Shown: positions 22,501 to 28,500 of the stretch, piece after piece
Position numbering within the stretch: the stretch's first letter is position 1
Layout: each line of letters begins with the position of its first letter
Virus record (IMG/VR): IMGVR_UViG_3300034073_005068
Location: 1 to 34,708 of that record
Length of the DNA: 34,708 bases
DNA from: a virus
Direction: 5' to 3' (one strand)
Notes under the pieces: model-generated
Told to the model about the DNA's origin: nothing
What the model saw: only the letters and a program-made list of their open reading frames with translations
The model's database searches: none
Position numbers and translations under genes: made by a program

Positions 22501-25500
22501 CGGTCGGCTCGATGTCCGGAACTTCCAAGAGGGTCATAACGGCCGACTTCGGTGATGGACCGACGGAGTATGCGATATCCAGTTCGGCGAGGAGGGATAG
22601 CGGCGACGGGGAAAACGTTTCTCTGGTGCGCGTGACCGGCGACGATGAACTGTCGGTTTCGTCATTGATCGGAAGAGAAATTCTCAACGGAGACGACAGG
22701 AATGCGTTGCCCAAACTGAGCGGAGTTTTACTGGGTGGAGCCGAGGGCGACAGGGTGATCCTCGACGACGGAAGACAGTCGCCCATTCTTTCCAGGAGAT
22801 TGACCGACGATTCTCTCGTAACCACTCCGCTGAGAGAATCTTTGCGTGATGCGGCGAGACTAAAGAGTTCGGTGACGCAGGCCACGGCGAAGAAATTGGA
22901 CAAGTTGGATGGCGACGTGGAGATTTCAGAAAAACGAGTCGAGGGACTCGAACAAGCTCTTCGTCACTTTGACGAAACCGGCGAATGGTTGGGCGAAGAT
23001 TTCGGAGTTTCCTTCTGGTTCGCCAACGAAAACATGCTCGATGAATTCATATTCGAGCGAGGCATAGACGCCAGGGAGGGAAGCAGAAGAAGGAACGAAT
23101 CAGGGGAATGGGTGGGCGAGGTTGACGTTCCTGAGCCGTTCAATCTGAGCTCGGAAGAAATAGACGAAACCTACGCAAATTATGCTCGCCAACAAAACCC
23201 CAACGCCACCGAAGAAGAAGTGGCGAGCGTAATCGCCGACCGCAGGAGAAATTTTAGAAAACGCATAGCCAGAAAACTCGACATAGCCAAAAAAGAATCC
23301 GACATGCGTCGGTTCATGGCCGAGAGCAAAAAAACCCGTACATCGCAGAATATGGTCGACTTGGAGGACGTTCCGTCGGAAGTGGCGGACATGCTCGGCA
23401 GAGAGTCGAATTACATTCGCACGCTTTCCAGTCCGAGATCCGTCTATGCGGCGACCGAGGGTTCCGACATGGTTTACGTCGCGCATAAGGGCCCACACAT
23501 GTTGGACGGAGGATTGCTGGATCCCGGCAAAACGCAGGGAATAGCCGGGCAGAGAGTCGGCGTGGCCGGGAATACCGCTCTACTTAACCAAAACTCCTCG
23601 AGATTGTTCATCGGCACAGCCCGAGCGCAAAGAAAATTGTTGAATGGCGCCAAAAAACTAAGGGATTTCTTGGCGTCCGGTGAAAACAGGTTGCTTTTGG
23701 ACGAAGAGTCTTCGGAGGCCCTCAAAAGATGGGTTGACGAAAGAATCGCTCCTTCGGACGGAGTGTTGGATCTAGCAAGATTAAAGGCGTCGTATCCGAA
23801 TTACGACTTATCCAAGTTGGTCGCCAAACTTGACGACTTGATACCGCCGACAGAAAGACAAGTCCTCAGGTACGAAAAAGCCGTCGCGGCGCTCGAACGC
23901 TCCGGCGGAAATTACCTTTCGGCGGAAATAGACATATGGGAAGCGATACGAGGCATAGGAAGCTATTACGCAAGATATGCGTTGTCCGATATCCCCGAGG
24001 ACGTCCAAATAAATCCGCCGGAATGGAGACAGTCCAATTTCGGAGAATCCAGAAAAACCGTGGACGAGTACATGGCGTGGTGGTGGCAACGCATGGCGAC
24101 CCGAGGAGGAACCTGGTTGGTCGCCGGCGAAAAGGACTCGCAAATATCGCAAGGAGTCGTCGGAACCTCCAACGAAACGCAAATTTTGGCCCCCTTGAAA
24201 CCGATCGTCGGAGTCTCGACGAGGTGGGGCGGCTATTCGATGCACGAGGCGGAGAGGGATCTTTACGCAAGATTGTCGCCGGCGATATTCGCCAGAGCCG
24301 TAAAACAACACAAGAGGGATGGATTCGTCGATGTCGACACGCTTCTTTCCGATCCGGATTTGGCCCCAGACGGCTACGTCTACGACGGTCCGATTGCGAG
24401 CATGGCGCTCCGCATCGGACCAAGTTCCGGTGATAGACGCGCACTCAGGGGAGCGATGCCAGGTGATGAGCCGATCGCATCAATGTCCTCGGATGAAAAC
24501 AAGCCGACTCCGACCAGCAAGGGCATGGACCTGGTCGAGCGAAGCGACCGTTTCTACCCGGTGGACAACAACAGGTTGATCGACTTCTCCCGAATGCCGG
24601 TATCGGAACAAGACCAGATGTTCGAGTTGGCGGATAAGGTCCGGTACGGGCTCGATATGACCCCGTTTGAAATGATCGTTTTTGAGGGTCTCGTCAGAAA
24701 GGCGGAGCGCATAAACGCTCCGCGCACGAATTTGAGAAAAAACCCTCACGAATCGGACGAAGTAGTAGTGGACGAAATCGCCGCCGGTGGAGATCCATTC
24801 AAGATGAGATGGAGGTACGTGGATCCAGAGACCGGTGAGGAAACGCTTTATGAGCTGAAAAAAGTCGGCATGGACCACCCCGCCGCGCGCATGCACTACG
24901 TGAGGGTTAGGAAATACCAATTCGCCCCCAATGGAGAGTGGCTCTATGCATGGAATCATCCAGAAAACGAATCCAACCCCGGGAATTATGGTTCCGTCCA
25001 AAATTGGCCCGAATTCCCGGCGAGAAGGGAGGGAGAAGAAATAACGATGCGGTCCATGGTCGGTGAGCAATTCTTGCAAGACCGAGCGGACATACGATTC
25101 CAACGACTCAGGACGAGAGCACTAGACGAGGCTCTCGGTGTCGGCGATTCGTATCCGAAACCGTGGGAGGTTGAGCACGAAATCGAATCACGATTGGGGA
25201 ACATTAGGCCTTTGTCGAGCTACAAAGCCCAATATTTTATTTACAACTACTACGAAGGTCAAGTTGACACGGTGTACGGCGACGGCAAGAAGGACGGACA
25301 GATAGTAGAAACCGACGACTCGGTTTTCATCGTGGGTAACGGATATTTCGAGGACATCAAAGACCTCATCGATCGATCTAGGGCGACGAACAAGGCGATG
25401 TTGATCAACACGTATGGACACGAAAACGCGGGCGACGAGCTGTCCCCATCTTCGCGCTACTTGGCCATTTCGTCCCCCGAATTGGTATTCGGAAGAATTG

Positions 25501-28500
25501 CACGCAGAGAAGAGGGTGGCTACGTCTTTGAGCCGCTCGAAGAATCAAGCCCGGCAAGGCGAGCCGAACTACACCTGTTGGGGACCGACGAATCCGGGAA
25601 GCCCGTTGCCGTTGCCGTTTCGAACATAGTGATGTATCGCGGTTCGCGCGAAGAAGCCCAAAAAGCAAAAGCCAGGTCCGCTAGCGAAGCCATGCGGGAG
25701 CCGACACGAGCATTTTCCGTATCCCCAGCCGACGCGGAGACGGACGGGACGGTTACCATAGAAGGGGACAGCTCCGACTCGGTCATCGCCGCGGCCCAGA
25801 AAGCCGCATCTCTTTCTTCGGAAACCGGATTCGCACACGATTTAATTTTTTCTTATCCTTCCTCTACTCCCGACGGAAGAGGTTACAAAAAAACGCTAAA
25901 GAAGCGACGCCTTCGCGACGTCGAAGTGATGAATGGCGTATGGGATGCGGAGCAAGGAAAACTAAGAAAAGCGACCCCTGACGAAAAGGGTGCCTCTACG
26001 TACGTGGTCGGAACCGAATTGGTTATCGACGAGGAGGGGGTCGTCTCGGCGGGCGAAAGAAAAACTTTCAATGTCTCGCGCATTCGTCCTGCATCGGCAT
26101 CACCCAACGAAACACCAAGAGTGGAACCCGAAGACGGGCGTCGGGAAACTCGGGACGACTATGCAAGTTCCGGATCCGACGAAAGGCGGAGGGAATCACG
26201 CACGACTCGCGAGTACATGTTCGATGAGCCGAGTCCGGCGGGAACCGAAACGGAGGAAAGAGGAGACTATCCGCACGACAGCATCGAGGGAACCTTAGCC
26301 AATCCGATTGCACCGTCGGTGGCTGCTCGCGCATTGGACGGTGGAGATATTGGGGCGATAGAGGCGAGGCAAAAAGATCAAAGCAGAATGATGACGCGAT
26401 GGAGAATGGAAAGACCAAATAGGGGCACCAAGTTTCCCACGAGAAGGACTTGGAGATACGAAATAGACGATAACGGCCGAAGAGTTCCGAAATACCCGTT
26501 CCGTAAGGCGGTTCGTCCGTGGGGCGGAAAGATAAAGAGCGTTCTCGACGGCGTGCGAAGCTGGAAAGAATTGGCCGATTTCATGAAGACGAATACCGTC
26601 TACATGATCGACTGGGAGACGACCGGAATGGTTGCCGGAAAAGCCAGGGACTTTGGGGCTCCGTTGCAAGTCGCCGTATTCAAAGTCGTCAACGGAGAGG
26701 TAGTCGACAGATTGATACGTTACATGAACCCCAAGGGAGTAAGACTTTCCCAGTGGTCCAAGGACAACCTGAAGAGGGACGGAGTTCCGATCACCGACGA
26801 ACTAGCCGCGACTTTTGACGACCCCGAAATGGTCATGAAAGAATTGCTGGAATTCATCGGAGAAGATGCGATCTTGATGGGCCACAATCTCGAGCAGTTC
26901 GATCTTCCGGTATTCAAGAAAATGCTTCCCGACTACGAAATCGGTGGATGGATAGACACTCTCGCAATAGCAAACTCAATTTTCGAGTTGGACAGGGCGA
27001 GAATGCGGAAACTACTCAACGAACGCCATCCGGACGTATGGGACATGGTCAAGTGGGTTTCTTACCCCAAATATGGAGCTCGTTATTGGAAGTCCTATAC
27101 CGGTCCGCTAAAAAGATCTCAGCGCATTTCAAAGAAGACCGGGAAACCATATTTCACGGGGGAGCCGTCCACTTCGCTCGAGGCCCTAACCAATTACTTC
27201 GGAATAAAAGTGAGCGGTGCTCATGACGCCGAGGTTGACGGAATCAACACGGTCAGGGTCTTGGGCAAAATGCTCGACCTTGCCTCTAGGTGGGACGCCG
27301 ACCCCGACATGTTTGATCCGGACATGATCGATTGGAGGGACAAAGACGAAAGCGAAGTTCATTCGGCCGCCGTAATCGAATGGGAGACCATGATGCGAGC
27401 CGTCAACGGTCAACGCGAGACGCTTTTTGACGACGATGGCTCGTCCTCTCGGGGGGAGCCCGGGTCGGAGCAACCACCAAGGCCCGGCCCTTCTTCGTCC
27501 AGAAAAAGAGAGGAGACCCGTTTTGACCCGAATAGGCGAGTACTTCAAACTTTGGACAACGGAGTTAACGTCGTCGAGAGCAGACAGTCCGGAGTTCATT
27601 TTGAAATTCCGAACGATTTTTCGATACGAATTCCCGAAAACGCAGCCTCTGTTCTTGGAATGATAAAACAGGGTCAGGACGGAGGATTCGGAATCTCCTT
27701 CGTCTACGGATCGGTGGCTGACGGGGTCCCGAGGCGCCAACAACTCTTCTCATTGGAGGTTGTGCCGAAACGTGGGCTAACGGCCGAACAAGCCAGAGCG
27801 AGGGGTCTAGCCGGATACGAATTGCACGGAGTGGACCCGATAAGCGGACTGCAACAGTCTTTCGACATGGAATTCATCAACTCCAAAGACGCGCCGGATC
27901 CGAAACCAAGCGACATCAATCTTCCCGTAAGGCACCAACCATCCCCCGCAGGACTCGGAGTTTCGACCAAGAAGTTGACGAGTCACCAATACGCCGACTA
28001 CGTGAGACGCTCGAGAGCCAGATCATCGGCCTTTGACGGACCGACGGGCTCAATGTCCGGTTTAACCAATCGGGACGGAGTGGAAAACCCATTCTCGTAT
28101 TGGCAGTACGGCGAAAACGACAGGATGTTTTCGGACATGTCGACCGATCAAGTGGCTTTGGTGGCTCGAGAGTCGAGGCGTAGATTCGAAACCGCATTCA
28201 GGGCCGGGCCATCGCGCAATTCCGAAGCCATCGCCCATCTCGATGCGATCGCCGCTGCCAACAGAACAATGCGGGTCAGGTCCTCCGACCCCGTTGACGA
28301 TAGCGGCCTCAGGGCGACGGTGGACGAAGCCGGATACAGATTGGAGGGCTCGCTCGAGGTTCCCACGTTCTCGGCGGAATCTGGTTACGCGATTCCGGCG
28401 GTCGGTTCCGCGAGGAGAGTCGAGCTCGCAAAAAATGCCTCTATATCAAGCGCTTTCAATTCAATCATCGCATCCAACAGAAGGGGAAATGCGATCCGAG

